Shown piece after piece: positions 40,690 through 49,681 of a DNA stretch of 64,000 nt. The stretch is from Flavobacterium defluvii (GTDB lineage Bacteria; Bacteroidota; Bacteroidia; Flavobacteriales; Flavobacteriaceae), in contig NZ_FQWC01000012.1 of assembly GCF_900129555.1 (NCBI RefSeq), positions 1 to 64,000 of the forward strand, read 5' to 3'. How positions within the stretch are numbered: the stretch's first letter is position 1; the number at the start of each line of letters is the position of its first letter. Below the pieces are notes generated by a model. That model made no database searches. It was not told the origin of the DNA and worked only from the letters and a program-made list of their open reading frames with translations. A program made the position numbers and the translations under genes.

Positions 40690-42393
40690 TTACCCCACCA
40701 ATTCCACAAATTTAAACTCGCCGTCAACAACAACTTTAGTTAAACCGTGTTTAGATAAGTTTTTCATAGATGCATCCCATTTTTTACCGCTTAAATTAGC
40801 TGTAATTTTTAGCTGCGTTAAATCCATTCTGTTGTCATTTTTCGTAAGCAAGTCAATGATAAATTTTTCTTCATCAGAAAGTTCTACCTGAGCTTGTTTT
40901 TTCTCCGGACGCATTTGCGGGAACAATAAAACTTCCTGAATAGAAGCATTGTTTGTTAAATACATAATCAAACGATCCATTCCAATTCCCATTCCTGAAG
41001 TTGGAGGCATACCGTATTCAAGAGCTCTTAAGAAATCTTCGTCGATAATTCCGTTTGCTTCATCATCACCTTTTTCAGAAAGACGCATTTGATCTTCAAA
41101 ACGACCTCTTTGATCAATTGGATCATTTAATTCAGAATAAGCATTAGCGATTTCTTTTCCACAAACCATTAATTCAAAACGCTCAGTTAAGTCTGGATTA
41201 TCTCTATGTTCTTTACAAAGCGGAGACATTTCTTTTGGATAATCAGTAATGAAAGTTGGCTGAATGTAATTTCCTTCACATTTTGCTCCAAAAATCTCAT
41301 CAATCAATTTTCCTTTACCCATTGTTTCGTCAACTTCTATTCCCATTCCTCTTGCAGCTTCAAACAATTCCTGCTCTGTTTTTCCAGAAATATCAAAACC
41401 GGTAAAATGTTTGATAGAATCGGTCATCGTAACGCGTGCATAAGGTGCTTTAAAGTTGATTTTGTGTTCACCAAAAGTAACTTCGCTCGTACCATTTACA
41501 GCAATTGCACAGTGCTCCAATAAACCTTCAGCAAATTCCATCATCCAGTTGTAGTCTTTGTAGGCTACATATATTTCCATTGCAGTAAACTCAGGATTAT
41601 GCGTTCTGTCCATACCTTCGTTACGGAAGTTTTTAGAGAACTCATAAACACCTTCAAATCCACCAACAATTAATCTTTTTAAATACAATTCGTTTGCAAT
41701 ACGCATGTAAAGCGGAATATCAAGCGAATTATGGTGCGTGATAAACGGACGCGCTGCAGCTCCACCCGGAATTGGCTGTAAAACCGGAGTTTCAACTTCA
41801 AGATATCCGGCATCATTAAAGTACCCGCGCATAGCACTAAATAATTTGGTACGTTTAATGAAAGTTTCTTTAACGTGTTGGTTTACCGTCAAATCCACAT
41901 AACGCATTCTGTAACGCAACTCAGCATCGTTAAAAGCGTCGTGTACATTTCCTTCTTCATCCACTTTTGGTAAAGGAAGCGGACGTAATGTTTTACTCAA
42001 GAAAGTAAAACCAGTTACACGAATACATTTTGCACCAACCTGAGTAGTAAACAATTCTCCTTCAATACCAATAAAATCCCCTAAATCGGTTAATTTTTTA
42101 AATACCTGGTTGTATAAAGTTTTATCGTCACCTTCACACAAAACATCGCGATTTACGTATAATTGAATACGTCCTTCGCTGTCTTGTAACTCAGCAAAAC
42201 AAGCTTTACCCTGATCACGAACACTCATCAAACGTCCCGCAACGATAACCTTCTTACCTTCCTCAAAAGTTTCCTTTATCTGCTTTGAAGTATGATTTAC
42301 AGGAAAAAGATTAGCCGGATAAGGATTGATTCCCAGATTGCGTAAATTTTGAAGTTTTTCTCTTCTGATGATTTCTTGTTCTGATAATGCCAT
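40690..42393 (-). CDS. lysS: Lysine--tRNA ligase, class II
   Basis: Charges tRNA-Lys. 567 residues: an N-terminal OB-fold anticodon-binding domain (about 45-160, VAGRLMSVRDQGKACFAELQDSEGRIQLYV), a class II catalytic core with motif 2 (FRNEGMDRTHNPEFTAMEIYVAY) and motif 3 (GMPPTSGMGIGMDRLIMYLTN), and an extra C-terminal segment of about 65 residues (from about 503) that is common in Bacteroidota and absent from E. coli LysS (about 505). A TATCTTTG -7-like element sits 24-31 bp upstream of the start. Confidence 0.97.
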   Translation of the reverse strand: MALSEQEIIRREKLQNLRNLGINPYPANLFPVNHTSKQIKETFEEGKKVIVAGRLMSVRDQGKACFAELQDSEGRIQLYVNRDVLCEGDDKTLYNQVFKKLTDLGDFIGIEGELFTTQVGAKCIRVTGFTFLSKTLRPLPLPKVDEEGNVHDAFNDAELRYRMRYVDLTVNQHVKETFIKRTKLFSAMRGYFNDAGYLEVETPVLQPIPGGAAARPFITHHNSLDIPLYMRIANELYLKRLIVGGFEGVYEFSKNFRNEGMDRTHNPEFTAMEIYVAYKDYNWMMEFAEGLLEHCAIAVNGTSEVTFGEHKINFKAPYARVTMTDSIKHFTGFDISGKTEQELFEAARGMGIEVDETMGKGKLIDEIFGAKCEGNYIQPTFITDYPKEMSPLCKEHRDNPDLTERFELMVCGKEIANAYSELNDPIDQRGRFEDQMRLSEKGDDEANGIIDEDFLRALEYGMPPTSGMGIGMDRLIMYLTNNASIQEVLLFPQMRPEKKQAQVELSDEEKFIIDLLTKNDNRMDLTQLKITANLSGKKWDASMKNLSKHGLTKVVVDGEFKFVELVG

Positions 42394-42416
42394 TTTATGC
42401 TATTTTTTTAAGTGTG

Positions 42417-42424
42417 CAAAGATA
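42417..42424 (-). promoter_or_regulatory. Candidate -7 element of lysS
   Basis: On the minus strand TATCTTTG, matching TAnnTTTG, 24 bp upstream of the lysS ATG. No -33 TTG was found at the expected distance. Confidence 0.4.
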
Positions 42425-42519
42425 AAGAAAAGAATGCAGAATTTAGAATGCAGTTTTTAGATTTTTTGTTACATCAATTTATTGGATTTCAAACTGTAAA
42501 ATGATGGATTAATGGCGCG

Positions 42520-42634
42520 CAGATTTTACGGATGTAACAGATTTACACTGATTTCTTTTTCTTAGTGATAAACTTTGTCAAAGTTGAAGAAAACAAAAAA
42601 ACCTGCGTTCAATTCGTTACATCCGTAAAATCTG
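42520..42634. repeat. Inverted repeat (CAGATTTTACGGATGTAAC family)
   Basis: Perfect 19-bp arms 42520-42538 and 42616-42634 with a 77-bp spacer. Fragments resembling it (AAATCTGCGTACATC, AAATCTGTAAAATCTGCG) occur near 23549-23586. Confidence 0.85.
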
Positions 42635-42665
42635 TGACCAATTTTCAACTAAAGAACTTCCAATC

Positions 42666-42697
42666 TTAGAAACTTAGAATCTCAGAACCTTAGTATC
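42666..42697 (+). repeat. Octamer tandem array (TTAGnAnC type)
   Basis: TTAGAAAC, TTAGAATC, TCAGAACC and TTAGTATC, then a decayed fifth unit. Sense orientation to the lipoprotein gene 49 bp downstream. Confidence 0.8.
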
Positions 42698-42745
42698 TTA
42701 AAAAACAAAATACTCTTCGTATATTTGATAAAAAATTACACAACG

Positions 42746-43501
42746 ATGAAATTATATAAATTATTAAGTTTTTCTTTTTTAATCGCAACACTTACAAGCT
42801 GTACTTTTACTGAAAACATTTATATCAATGACAACGGAAGCGGGAAGTTTTCTGTTGACATGGATGGTTCTGCATTAATGGAAATGGCCGGAGATCAAAT
42901 TGGAAACCAAATGGGAGCCGACGCTAAAAAAGACATCGATTCAACTTTTACATTCAAACAATTATTTGCAGAGAAAAAAGACAGTATTGCCAAAATGTCT
43001 CCCGAAGCGCAGCAGGAAATTAAAAAACTTGAAAATTTTGTAGTTCATACTAAGATGAGTGCCGAGAAAAAACAGTTTTTAATGACTTTTGAAACTGATT
43101 TTAAAAATGTAAACGAACTTCAGGATATTTTACAAACGGCAAGTACACTACAAAAATTAGAAGGCGGAGCAGCTCCGGCAAATCCGATGGGAAGCGGTTT
43201 TGGCAATAACAACAGTAAACTAAGTTATACATACGACGGAAAGAAATTTACCCGAAAAGCCACAATCGACCAGCAGAAACTGGCAGCAGTAAAAAAAGAT
43301 TCGGCTGCAGATATGTCTAAAATGATGTTTGCTTCATCAAACTATGTTATTAAATATCACTTTCCTAAGAAAATAAAAAAGGTATCAAACCCAAATGCTT
43401 TATTCAGTGACGACCGAAAATCAATTACAATTCAATACACTTTCACGGATTATATGGAGAATCCTGACAAACTTAACTTTGACGTTGAGTTTGAAAAATA
43501 A
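42746..43501 (+). CDS. Hypothetical lipoprotein
   Basis: The start at 42746 gives MKLYKLLSFSFLIATLTSC with lipid-acceptor Cys19 (251 residues); an in-frame TTG 21 bp upstream would disrupt the signal peptide. The mature part starts TFTENIYINDNGSGKFSVDMDGSALMEM, a pattern seen in many flavobacterial lipoproteins of unknown role. It contains a helical middle (KKDSIAKMSPEAQQEIKKLENF) and a C-terminal beta region (VIKYHFPKKIKKVSNPNALFSDDRKSI). It lies 5 bp before lipB on the same strand, so it may be transcribed with it. Confidence 0.85.
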   Translation: MKLYKLLSFSFLIATLTSCTFTENIYINDNGSGKFSVDMDGSALMEMAGDQIGNQMGADAKKDIDSTFTFKQLFAEKKDSIAKMSPEAQQEIKKLENFVVHTKMSAEKKQFLMTFETDFKNVNELQDILQTASTLQKLEGGAAPANPMGSGFGNNNSKLSYTYDGKKFTRKATIDQQKLAAVKKDSAADMSKMMFASSNYVIKYHFPKKIKKVSNPNALFSDDRKSITIQYTFTDYMENPDKLNFDVEFEK

Positions 43502-43506
43502 TTAAA

Positions 43507-44208
43507 ATGAATACAAAAATTCAACTTCAGGATCTGGGAAACAGAGACTATAAATCGACTTGGGAATATCAGGAAGAACTTTTTAAGGATATTGTCGATT
43601 TAAAAATCAAAAACAGAAGAGAAGAATTAGACCTGCCAACACCAAATTATTTGTTGTTTGTCGAACATCCGCATGTTTATACTTTGGGCAAAAGCGGCGA
43701 TCTTGAAAACTTATTATTAAACGAAAAACAGCTCGAAGCCAAAGGAGCAACTTTTTATAAAATTAACCGCGGCGGCGATATTACGTATCACGGACCGGGA
43801 CAAATTGTAGGATATCCAATTTTAGATTTAGAAAATTTCTTTACTGATATTCATAAATATCTTCGTTTTCTCGAAGAAGCGATGATTTTAACTTTAGCAG
43901 AATATGGTTTAGAATCGGGCAGAAGTGAAGGCGAAACCGGAGTATGGCTTGGCGTTGGAACTCCGTTTGCACGCAAAATCTGCGCCATGGGCGTTCGCGC
44001 TTCACGCTGGGTTACGATGCACGGATTTGCTTTAAACGTAAATGTCGATTTAGGCTATTTTGATAATATTATTCCGTGTGGCATTCGCGGAAAAGGTGTT
44101 ACATCTTTAAACGTAGAACTTGGTGTGGAAAAAGTTGACGAAGAAGAAGTTAAGTCTAAAATCATTAAGCATTTAACTCAATTGTTTGAAGCTGAATTTA
44201 TTAATTAA
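43507..44208 (+). CDS. lipB: Octanoyltransferase
   Basis: Transfers octanoate from acyl carrier protein to lipoyl domains of 2-oxoacid dehydrogenases and the glycine cleavage H protein. 233 residues. RGGDITYHGPGQ (88-99) is the family signature. The catalytic pair is K157 (ARKICAMG) and C191 (IIPCGIRGKGVTSL). It begins 5 bp after the upstream lipoprotein gene. lipA is not in the window. Confidence 0.96.
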   Translation: MNTKIQLQDLGNRDYKSTWEYQEELFKDIVDLKIKNRREELDLPTPNYLLFVEHPHVYTLGKSGDLENLLLNEKQLEAKGATFYKINRGGDITYHGPGQIVGYPILDLENFFTDIHKYLRFLEEAMILTLAEYGLESGRSEGETGVWLGVGTPFARKICAMGVRASRWVTMHGFALNVNVDLGYFDNIIPCGIRGKGVTSLNVELGVEKVDEEEVKSKIIKHLTQLFEAEFIN

Positions 44209-44231
44209 GGCTTCTGAAATAATATAATAGT

Positions 44232-45050
44232 ATGAAAAATGCTGAAGAAAATAACAATTATCGAATTGCGGTTCCTTCAGCATTTGAAACCGTTTTTTCG
44301 CATTTCTATTTCGCAGAAAATAAAACAGAATTTTCCATAACTAAAACCTTGCTGCCAAGTTTTCAAACCATTCTGGTTTTTAATTTCGGTACAAAATCAT
44401 CTTTAAAATCACAGCAGAATACTTTTCTGGAAGTTGAAAAATGCATTGTTTTAGGACCTATAAAACAAGCTTTTGATTATACATTAGAGCCCAATTCGGA
44501 GATTTTGGTTGCTAATTTTAAAGAAGATGCTTTTTACAGATTCTTCGGAAACGCACTTTTCGATTCTCTACCCGTTCATCCCGATGCTTTAATCAACGAA
44601 AACTGTTTTACTCTTTTATGGGAAGAACTTCAAAATATTCCTGATCCAAAAGAACGTGTTGATTATATTTTAGATTTCTGTAAACCTTATTTACGGGAAC
44701 AAACTGTTATTACAACACTTTTAAACGATTTTCAGGATCAAAATTTAAATCCCATAAAAGCAGTTGCTTCGCAGATAAATCAAACAGAAAGAAATATTCA
44801 GCTTAATCAAAAGAAAGTTTTTGGTTATACAATAAAAGAAGCCAATCGATATGAAAGGTTTTTAAAAGCTGTTGATCGAATTCAAAAAAATATTCTAAAC
44901 GAATTTAAAACGGATTGGTTAACTATCGTTGACGAATGCGGATATTACGATCAGAGTCAGCTTATTCATGATTTTAAATATTATATGAATATTTCGCCGA
45001 CAAAATTCCTCAAATTTCAAAAAGATATCTGCAGTTCAAACTTAGATTAA
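44232..45050 (+). CDS. AraC family transcriptional regulator
   Basis: A 272-residue protein. The N-terminal half is a cupin-like sensor of the DUF6597 type (ENKTEFSITKTLLPSFQTILVFNFG, CIVLGPIKQAFDYTLEPNSEILVANFKEDAFYRFFG). The C-terminal helix-turn-helix covers about 180-265: ASQINQTERNIQLNQKKVFGYTIKEANRYERFLKAV, then VDECGYYDQSQLIHDFKYYMNISPTKFLKFQKD. It is followed by an NAD(P)H oxidoreductase gene with its own promoter, which is a likely target. The inducing signal is unknown. Confidence 0.92.
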   Translation: MKNAEENNNYRIAVPSAFETVFSHFYFAENKTEFSITKTLLPSFQTILVFNFGTKSSLKSQQNTFLEVEKCIVLGPIKQAFDYTLEPNSEILVANFKEDAFYRFFGNALFDSLPVHPDALINENCFTLLWEELQNIPDPKERVDYILDFCKPYLREQTVITTLLNDFQDQNLNPIKAVASQINQTERNIQLNQKKVFGYTIKEANRYERFLKAVDRIQKNILNEFKTDWLTIVDECGYYDQSQLIHDFKYYMNISPTKFLKFQKDICSSNLD

Positions 45051-45072
45051 TTTCGATTTCGTTTTCTTACAA

Positions 45073-45101
45073 TTGATGCCCAAACCTGCGTTTTACATTT
45101 G
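45073..45101 (+). promoter_or_regulatory. Promoter of the NAD(P)H oxidoreductase gene
   Basis: TTG (45073-45075), an 18-bp spacer and TACATTTG (45094-45101), an exact match to the flavobacterial consensus. Expected start near 45108, some 22 bp before the ATG. Confidence 0.7.
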
Positions 45102-45129
45102 TCATGTTCAATCTTAAAAAATAGAAAAC

Positions 45130-45729
45130 ATGAAAAATTTAATTATTTACGCACATCCAAACGAATCAAGTTTAAATCATTTTTTCAAAAACACTATTGT
45201 AGAATCTTTAGAAAAATCGGGACAGGAAGTTGTGGTTCGAGATTTAAATAAAATCGATTTTAATCCGGTGCTTTCCCTGCAGGATATGCACGGACAAAGA
45301 ATGGGGCAGGTTAGCGAAGATGTAAAAACAGAACAGGATTTTATTTGCTGGGCAGATCGAATTGTTTTTGTTTACCCGATTTGGTGGACAGGAATGCCGG
45401 CTATTATGAAAGGTTATATCGACCGCGTTTTTAGTTACGGATTTGCATACCGATACGATCAGGGTGTTCAAAAAGGTCTGTTAACAGGAAAAAAGACAAT
45501 TATAGTAAATTCTCACGGAAAATCGAATGCCGAATATGAGGCTATCGGAATGGATAAAGCTTTGGAATTAACTTCTGATATTGGAATTTTTAAATATTGC
45601 GGACTCGAAATCCAAAAGCATTTTTATTTTGATAAGGCAGACAGGGCTTCGGCAGAGAGTATTTCTGACTGGGAAAAACAAATTAAAACTGCTTTTGAAT
45701 ATAAAGATGAAATCTCTGTTTTTGGATAG
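45130..45729 (+). CDS. Flavodoxin-fold NAD(P)H oxidoreductase (quinone reductase family)
   Basis: A 199-residue protein of the NAD(P)H:quinone reductase/KefF family: MKNLIIYAHPNESSLNHFF, an FMN-binding start; WADRIVFVYPIWWTGMPAIMKGYIDRVFSYGFAY, the flavin-binding central segment; then LTGKKTIIVNSHGKS. It would reduce quinones or similar electrophiles with NAD(P)H. It follows the AraC gene after a 79-bp gap containing a consensus promoter. Confidence 0.92.
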   Translation: MKNLIIYAHPNESSLNHFFKNTIVESLEKSGQEVVVRDLNKIDFNPVLSLQDMHGQRMGQVSEDVKTEQDFICWADRIVFVYPIWWTGMPAIMKGYIDRVFSYGFAYRYDQGVQKGLLTGKKTIIVNSHGKSNAEYEAIGMDKALELTSDIGIFKYCGLEIQKHFYFDKADRASAESISDWEKQIKTAFEYKDEISVFG

Positions 45730-45900
45730 AAATTTATTTTACTAAAGAATTATTGAAAAAAATCTAAAATTAACTGAGTATGCGTCGAGATTTTGAATTC
45801 ATTGCAAATTGAGGTGGTTTAGTAGTTTTCTAAATGTTTTTATGGTAAATTTGGTTTTATACGTAAATGTAAGCTTTAACTAAATCTAATTTAACAACTT

Positions 45901-46755
45901 ATGAGAAAAATCTACTTTATTTGCTTCCTTTTTATGCTTAATGGTCTTTTTGCTCAAAAGAAGGATAAATTGAATCCAATTGCGATTTATGAAAAAGTTT
46001 GGCAGGAAAAAAACAGCGATGCAAGATTAAAATTAATTAAAACGGTTTGGCTGGACGACAGTACTTTTGAAGACCCTTCGGCTTCGATAAAAGGACCTGC
46101 AGCATTAAATAACGTAATAAACGAATTTTATAAAAAGTTTCCGGATGCGGTATTAACATCCGGTTCAAAAATAGTAAAAGACAATTATGTAACCTGGGAA
46201 TGGAAAATTTTAGATTCAAAACAAAAGAAACTTATAATGGGCGGCCGTGATTTTGCCAGATTAAACGGCAAAGGGCAGGTAAGTAAAATAATTGGTTTTT
46301 GGAATAACGATGTAACTTTATCTGATGCCGAAGTTTTGCAAAATCTCGAAGCTGACAATTACAAAGTTGTTGCGCAATATTATGATTGTCTTTTTAAAAC
46401 CAAAGATTTTATAAAAATGGCCGCATTAATCGAAGATGGGGCAATTTATAGTCAGGCTGAAGGTTTGCCCTACGGCGGAAATTATACAGGTTTTAATGAA
46501 TGGACAAAAATGTTTGCCAAATCAGCAGAATATTTTGATTTAGAAATTGAAAAAGAACCGGTTTATCTGAGCGACGCGACTAAAAATGAAGTGATTATTT
46601 ATTTTACAATAAAGTGCAAAGCAAAAAAATCAGGTAAAACTCTTTCGATGCCAATTTCGGAACATATTGATTTAAAGAATGGGAAAATTACCGCGGTAAG
46701 ACCATTTTATTTTGATACCAAACAATTTGCTGAATTCTTAAAAGCAAGAAAATAA
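45901..46755 (+). CDS. Secreted protein with two NTF2/SnoaL-like domains
   Basis: A 284-residue protein with a signal peptide (about 1-19, MRKIYFICFLFMLNGLFAQ). Two SnoaL-like halves are visible (about 25-140 and 145-280): IYEKVWQEKNSDARLKLIKTVWLDDSTFEDPSASIKG, and VVAQYYDCLFKTKDFIKMAALIEDGAIYSQAEGLPYGG. These cone-shaped folds bind small ligands or act as isomerases; no catalytic call is possible. A TAAATTTG -7-like element lies at 45846-45853. It is monocistronic, with a terminator 29 bp after the stop. Confidence 0.85.
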   Translation: MRKIYFICFLFMLNGLFAQKKDKLNPIAIYEKVWQEKNSDARLKLIKTVWLDDSTFEDPSASIKGPAALNNVINEFYKKFPDAVLTSGSKIVKDNYVTWEWKILDSKQKKLIMGGRDFARLNGKGQVSKIIGFWNNDVTLSDAEVLQNLEADNYKVVAQYYDCLFKTKDFIKMAALIEDGAIYSQAEGLPYGGNYTGFNEWTKMFAKSAEYFDLEIEKEPVYLSDATKNEVIIYFTIKCKAKKSGKTLSMPISEHIDLKNGKITAVRPFYFDTKQFAEFLKARK

Positions 46756-46784
46756 GTTTCCTGGTTTAACAGATAATTTTAAAT

Positions 46785-46818
46785 AAAAAAGACTTATCAA
46801 TTATGATAAGTCTTTTTT
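46785..46818. terminator. Bidirectional terminator between the NTF2-like gene and rnhB
   Basis: AAAAAAGACTTATCA pairs with TGATAAGTCTTTTTT around four bases. Convergent genes; the 3' arm overlaps the rnhB stop region by two bases. Confidence 0.88.
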
Positions 46819-47485
46819 ATTCTTCAAAGAAATTGAGTTCCAATTGTTCTGGTAAAAGCCTAAAACTCATTCTGTGGTATTTTGTCGGGCCATATTTTTT
46901 AATGGCTTCGCGATGTTCTTTTGTTGGGTAACCTTTATTTTGTTTCCAGTTATACATCGGGAATTCTTCATGGATCTGATCCATATATTCATCTCGATAT
47001 GTTTTTGCTAATATCGAAGCTGCCGCAATACTAAGATATTTGGCATCTCCTTTAATAATACTTTGGTTGGGAATTGATTTTAATAATGTAATTTCTTCTT
47101 GAGTAAATTGTCTTCCAAAAGTATTTTTTAAACCAAGTTTGGCATTTAGCGAACGATTTCCATCCACTATTATATATTCGGGAACATGTTTTAATTTTAA
47201 AATACATTCCTGCATTCCTTTCATCGATGCATTCAGGATATTTATTTCGTCTATTTCATCAGGAAATAAATGCGTTACAGCAAAACATACAGCATGCTTT
47301 TCAATAATAGGTTTTAAATGTGCGCGGGTTTTTTCAGAAAGCTGTTTACTGTCATTTAAAATTTCATGCTCAAAATCGGCAGGCAGAATTATCGCAGCCG
47401 CAGTTACAGGCCCTGCAAGGCAGCCTCGCCCAGCTTCGTCGGTTCCGGTTTCTAAAACAAATCCTGAGAAATTTTTTGCAAGCAT
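46817..47485 (-). CDS. rnhB: Ribonuclease HII
   Basis: Removes RNA from RNA-DNA hybrids and misincorporated ribonucleotides. 222 residues. The active-site start is GTDEAGRGCLAGPV (D16, E17), followed by NDSKQLSEKTR, IIVDGN (third acid) and KGDAKYLSIAAASILAK. Length is standard. The gene is flanked by convergent and divergent neighbours and is probably monocistronic. Confidence 0.96.
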   Translation of the reverse strand: MLAKNFSGFVLETGTDEAGRGCLAGPVTAAAIILPADFEHEILNDSKQLSEKTRAHLKPIIEKHAVCFAVTHLFPDEIDEINILNASMKGMQECILKLKHVPEYIIVDGNRSLNAKLGLKNTFGRQFTQEEITLLKSIPNQSIIKGDAKYLSIAAASILAKTYRDEYMDQIHEEFPMYNWKQNKGYPTKEHREAIKKYGPTKYHRMSFRLLPEQLELNFFEE

Positions 47486-47605
47486 TTTTTGAAATTTTAA
47501 AATACAAATAGTATAAAATTTTCCACAAAAATATTCGTTTTCTTACTGTCAGCCAAGGCAATTATATAAATTAAAGTGTTTTTTTATTTATACATATTTA
47601 TCATT

Positions 47606-47613
47606 TACCTTTG
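47606..47613 (+). promoter_or_regulatory. Candidate -7 element of the porin gene
   Basis: TACCTTTG matches TAnnTTTG, 43 bp before the start. The -33 region is only T-rich. Confidence 0.35.
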
Positions 47614-47655
47614 CTTAGCAAATTTTGTCGAAATAATTACATATAAAGCCATCAA

Positions 47656-49635
47656 ATGAGAATATTCATTTTTCTATATCTATTAGTTGTACCAGCATTA
47701 TTGTTTTCTCAGGAAAAGCCAAAACCCGCTTCTAAAAATAATTTAGATATGAATACGCAATATTCCAGTATAACCGATTCTGTAAAAAAGAAGAAAGCAA
47801 AAATTGCGACAATTGATCAGTATCAAATTATTACGCTTGAACATGATACGATTTATGCCGATACTTCGCTAACTATAAAAAGCGCTTATAAACAAAATCA
47901 TTTGAGAAAAGATCTTTTCGGACTTTTGGAGCTTTCAAATATTGGTCAGCCGCTTAACACGTTGCAATATAGTTTAACGAGTTTTTCACCGTATCCGGAA
48001 ATTGGTTTTACAGCAAAACATTTCAATTATATTCAGGCAGACGAAGTACGATATTACTCTGCAGCGACGCCTTTTACCGAATTATTTTTTAATACGACTA
48101 TAAATAAAGGACAAAATGTAGATTCATTTATTACTTTAAATACATCAAAAAATCTTAATTTTTCTATTGCATACAGAGGTTTACGTTCTGAGGGAGACTA
48201 TATCAATCAATTAGTAAGTGCTGGAAATTTCAGGTTTACAACAAGCTATGCCACAACAAGCAGAAGATATTCGTTGAATGCTCATTTTACTTCTCAGGAT
48301 AATTCAAATGAAGAAAACGGAGGAATAACAACCGTAGAAGATTTTGACAGCGGCGATCCGGATTTTAAAAATCGTCAGCGTCTGCAGGTGTATTTGACAG
48401 ATGCAAAGTCATTTTTAAAGGGAAGACGTTTGTTTTTTGATCATGCTTTTAGGATAAATCCTAAAGCCGGAAATAATAATTTATACATCAATCACCAGTT
48501 AAATTACGAAAACAAATTTTTCGAATACAATCAGCCAACAGTACTTTCTTCAGTAGATGGAATCGATGAGCCTGTAAAACGTTTTGGAGAATCGTATGTA
48601 ACAAGCGGTATAAATGATCAGACTCATTTTGAAAGACTTTATAATAAAGTTGGTGTTTCTTATGAAAATTCTCTTTTAGGAAAGTTTAATTTCTTTTTGG
48701 ATGATTACAGATCTAATTATCAGTATGATAAAATTATTATTTTTAAAGACAATACCATTATTCCTGATAATTTGTTTTTGCAGATTAATAATTTCGGTGC
48801 ACAGTATGAATATCAAAAAAATAAATGGAACGGGAGATTCTTATATTCAAGATCAATTACAAATCAATCACTTTCTGATCTTGACGCAAAATTGCGTTAT
48901 AATTTAAACGAGAAAATTCAATTTGATTTTAGATACCGTAACATTAATAAACTGCCAAACAATAACTATAATTTGTACCAAAGCAGTTACGTATCGTACA
49001 ACTGGTCAAATAATTTTAAGAATGAAAAAATTAATTCGTTGGGAGCCAACATTTACACACCTTGGCTAAATGCCGAAGTGAATTATACCGTATTAAACGA
49101 TCACTTGTATTTTACTGACACCGCAACTGAAGCACAAAGAGAAATTAGACAACAGCTTGTAAGACCATTTCAATACGGAAACGCGATTAACTATTTAGAA
49201 ATTAAAGCAAACAGAGAATTTAAATTCGGAAAATTTGCATTAGATAATACATTATTGTATCAAAAAGTAGATCAGTCTGAAGCGATTTTAAACGTGCCGG
49301 ATTTTGTAACCAGAAATACATTTTATTATACCAATTACTATTTTAAAAAGGCATTATATGCTCAGGCAGGGATTGTGTTTAATTATTTTACTAAATATTA
49401 TGCTAACGATTACAACCCTGTTATAGGAGAATTTTTTGTTCAGGATAAAACCGAAATTGGAAATTATGCCACTTTTGATCTTTTCATAAATGCCAGAATT
49501 CGCCAAACTCGTTTTTATTTAAAGGGAGAACACATAAATGCTTTATTTTCAAGTAGTAATTATTATTCTACGCCTAATAATCCGTATCGTGATTTTGTCA
49601 TCAGATTTGGCCTGGTTTGGAATTTTTTCCAATAA
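47656..49635 (+). CDS. Putative porin (Bacteroidota family)
   Basis: A 659-residue outer-membrane barrel protein. Signal peptide about 1-18 (ending LLFSQ). Residues about 20-100 are a charged linker; the rest is dense aromatic beta-strands (for example LNFSIAYRGLRSEGDY, GKFNFFLDDYRSNYQYDK, NKWNGRFLYSRSITNQSLSDLDAKLRYNLNEK), ending VIRFGLVWNFFQ. This matches the 'putative porin' family of Bacteroidota. Substrate unknown. It is followed after 46 bp by the CBS-domain cysteine synthase; whether they are co-transcribed is unclear. Confidence 0.88.
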   Translation: MRIFIFLYLLVVPALLFSQEKPKPASKNNLDMNTQYSSITDSVKKKKAKIATIDQYQIITLEHDTIYADTSLTIKSAYKQNHLRKDLFGLLELSNIGQPLNTLQYSLTSFSPYPEIGFTAKHFNYIQADEVRYYSAATPFTELFFNTTINKGQNVDSFITLNTSKNLNFSIAYRGLRSEGDYINQLVSAGNFRFTTSYATTSRRYSLNAHFTSQDNSNEENGGITTVEDFDSGDPDFKNRQRLQVYLTDAKSFLKGRRLFFDHAFRINPKAGNNNLYINHQLNYENKFFEYNQPTVLSSVDGIDEPVKRFGESYVTSGINDQTHFERLYNKVGVSYENSLLGKFNFFLDDYRSNYQYDKIIIFKDNTIIPDNLFLQINNFGAQYEYQKNKWNGRFLYSRSITNQSLSDLDAKLRYNLNEKIQFDFRYRNINKLPNNNYNLYQSSYVSYNWSNNFKNEKINSLGANIYTPWLNAEVNYTVLNDHLYFTDTATEAQREIRQQLVRPFQYGNAINYLEIKANREFKFGKFALDNTLLYQKVDQSEAILNVPDFVTRNTFYYTNYYFKKALYAQAGIVFNYFTKYYANDYNPVIGEFFVQDKTEIGNYATFDLFINARIRQTRFYLKGEHINALFSSSNYYSTPNNPYRDFVIRFGLVWNFFQ

Positions 49636-49681
49636 AAACTAAGCGTAACTTTACTTAAACCAAATAATAAACTTAATAAAA

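Larger units (their letters stand above)
42394..42745. other. Divergent intergenic region between lysS and a lipoprotein gene
   Basis: 352 bp. It holds the lysS -7-like element (42417-42424), a 19-bp perfect inverted repeat (42520-42538 with 42616-42634), the octamer array 42666-42697, and a TATATTTG element at 42720-42727, 19 bp before the lipoprotein start. Confidence 0.65.
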
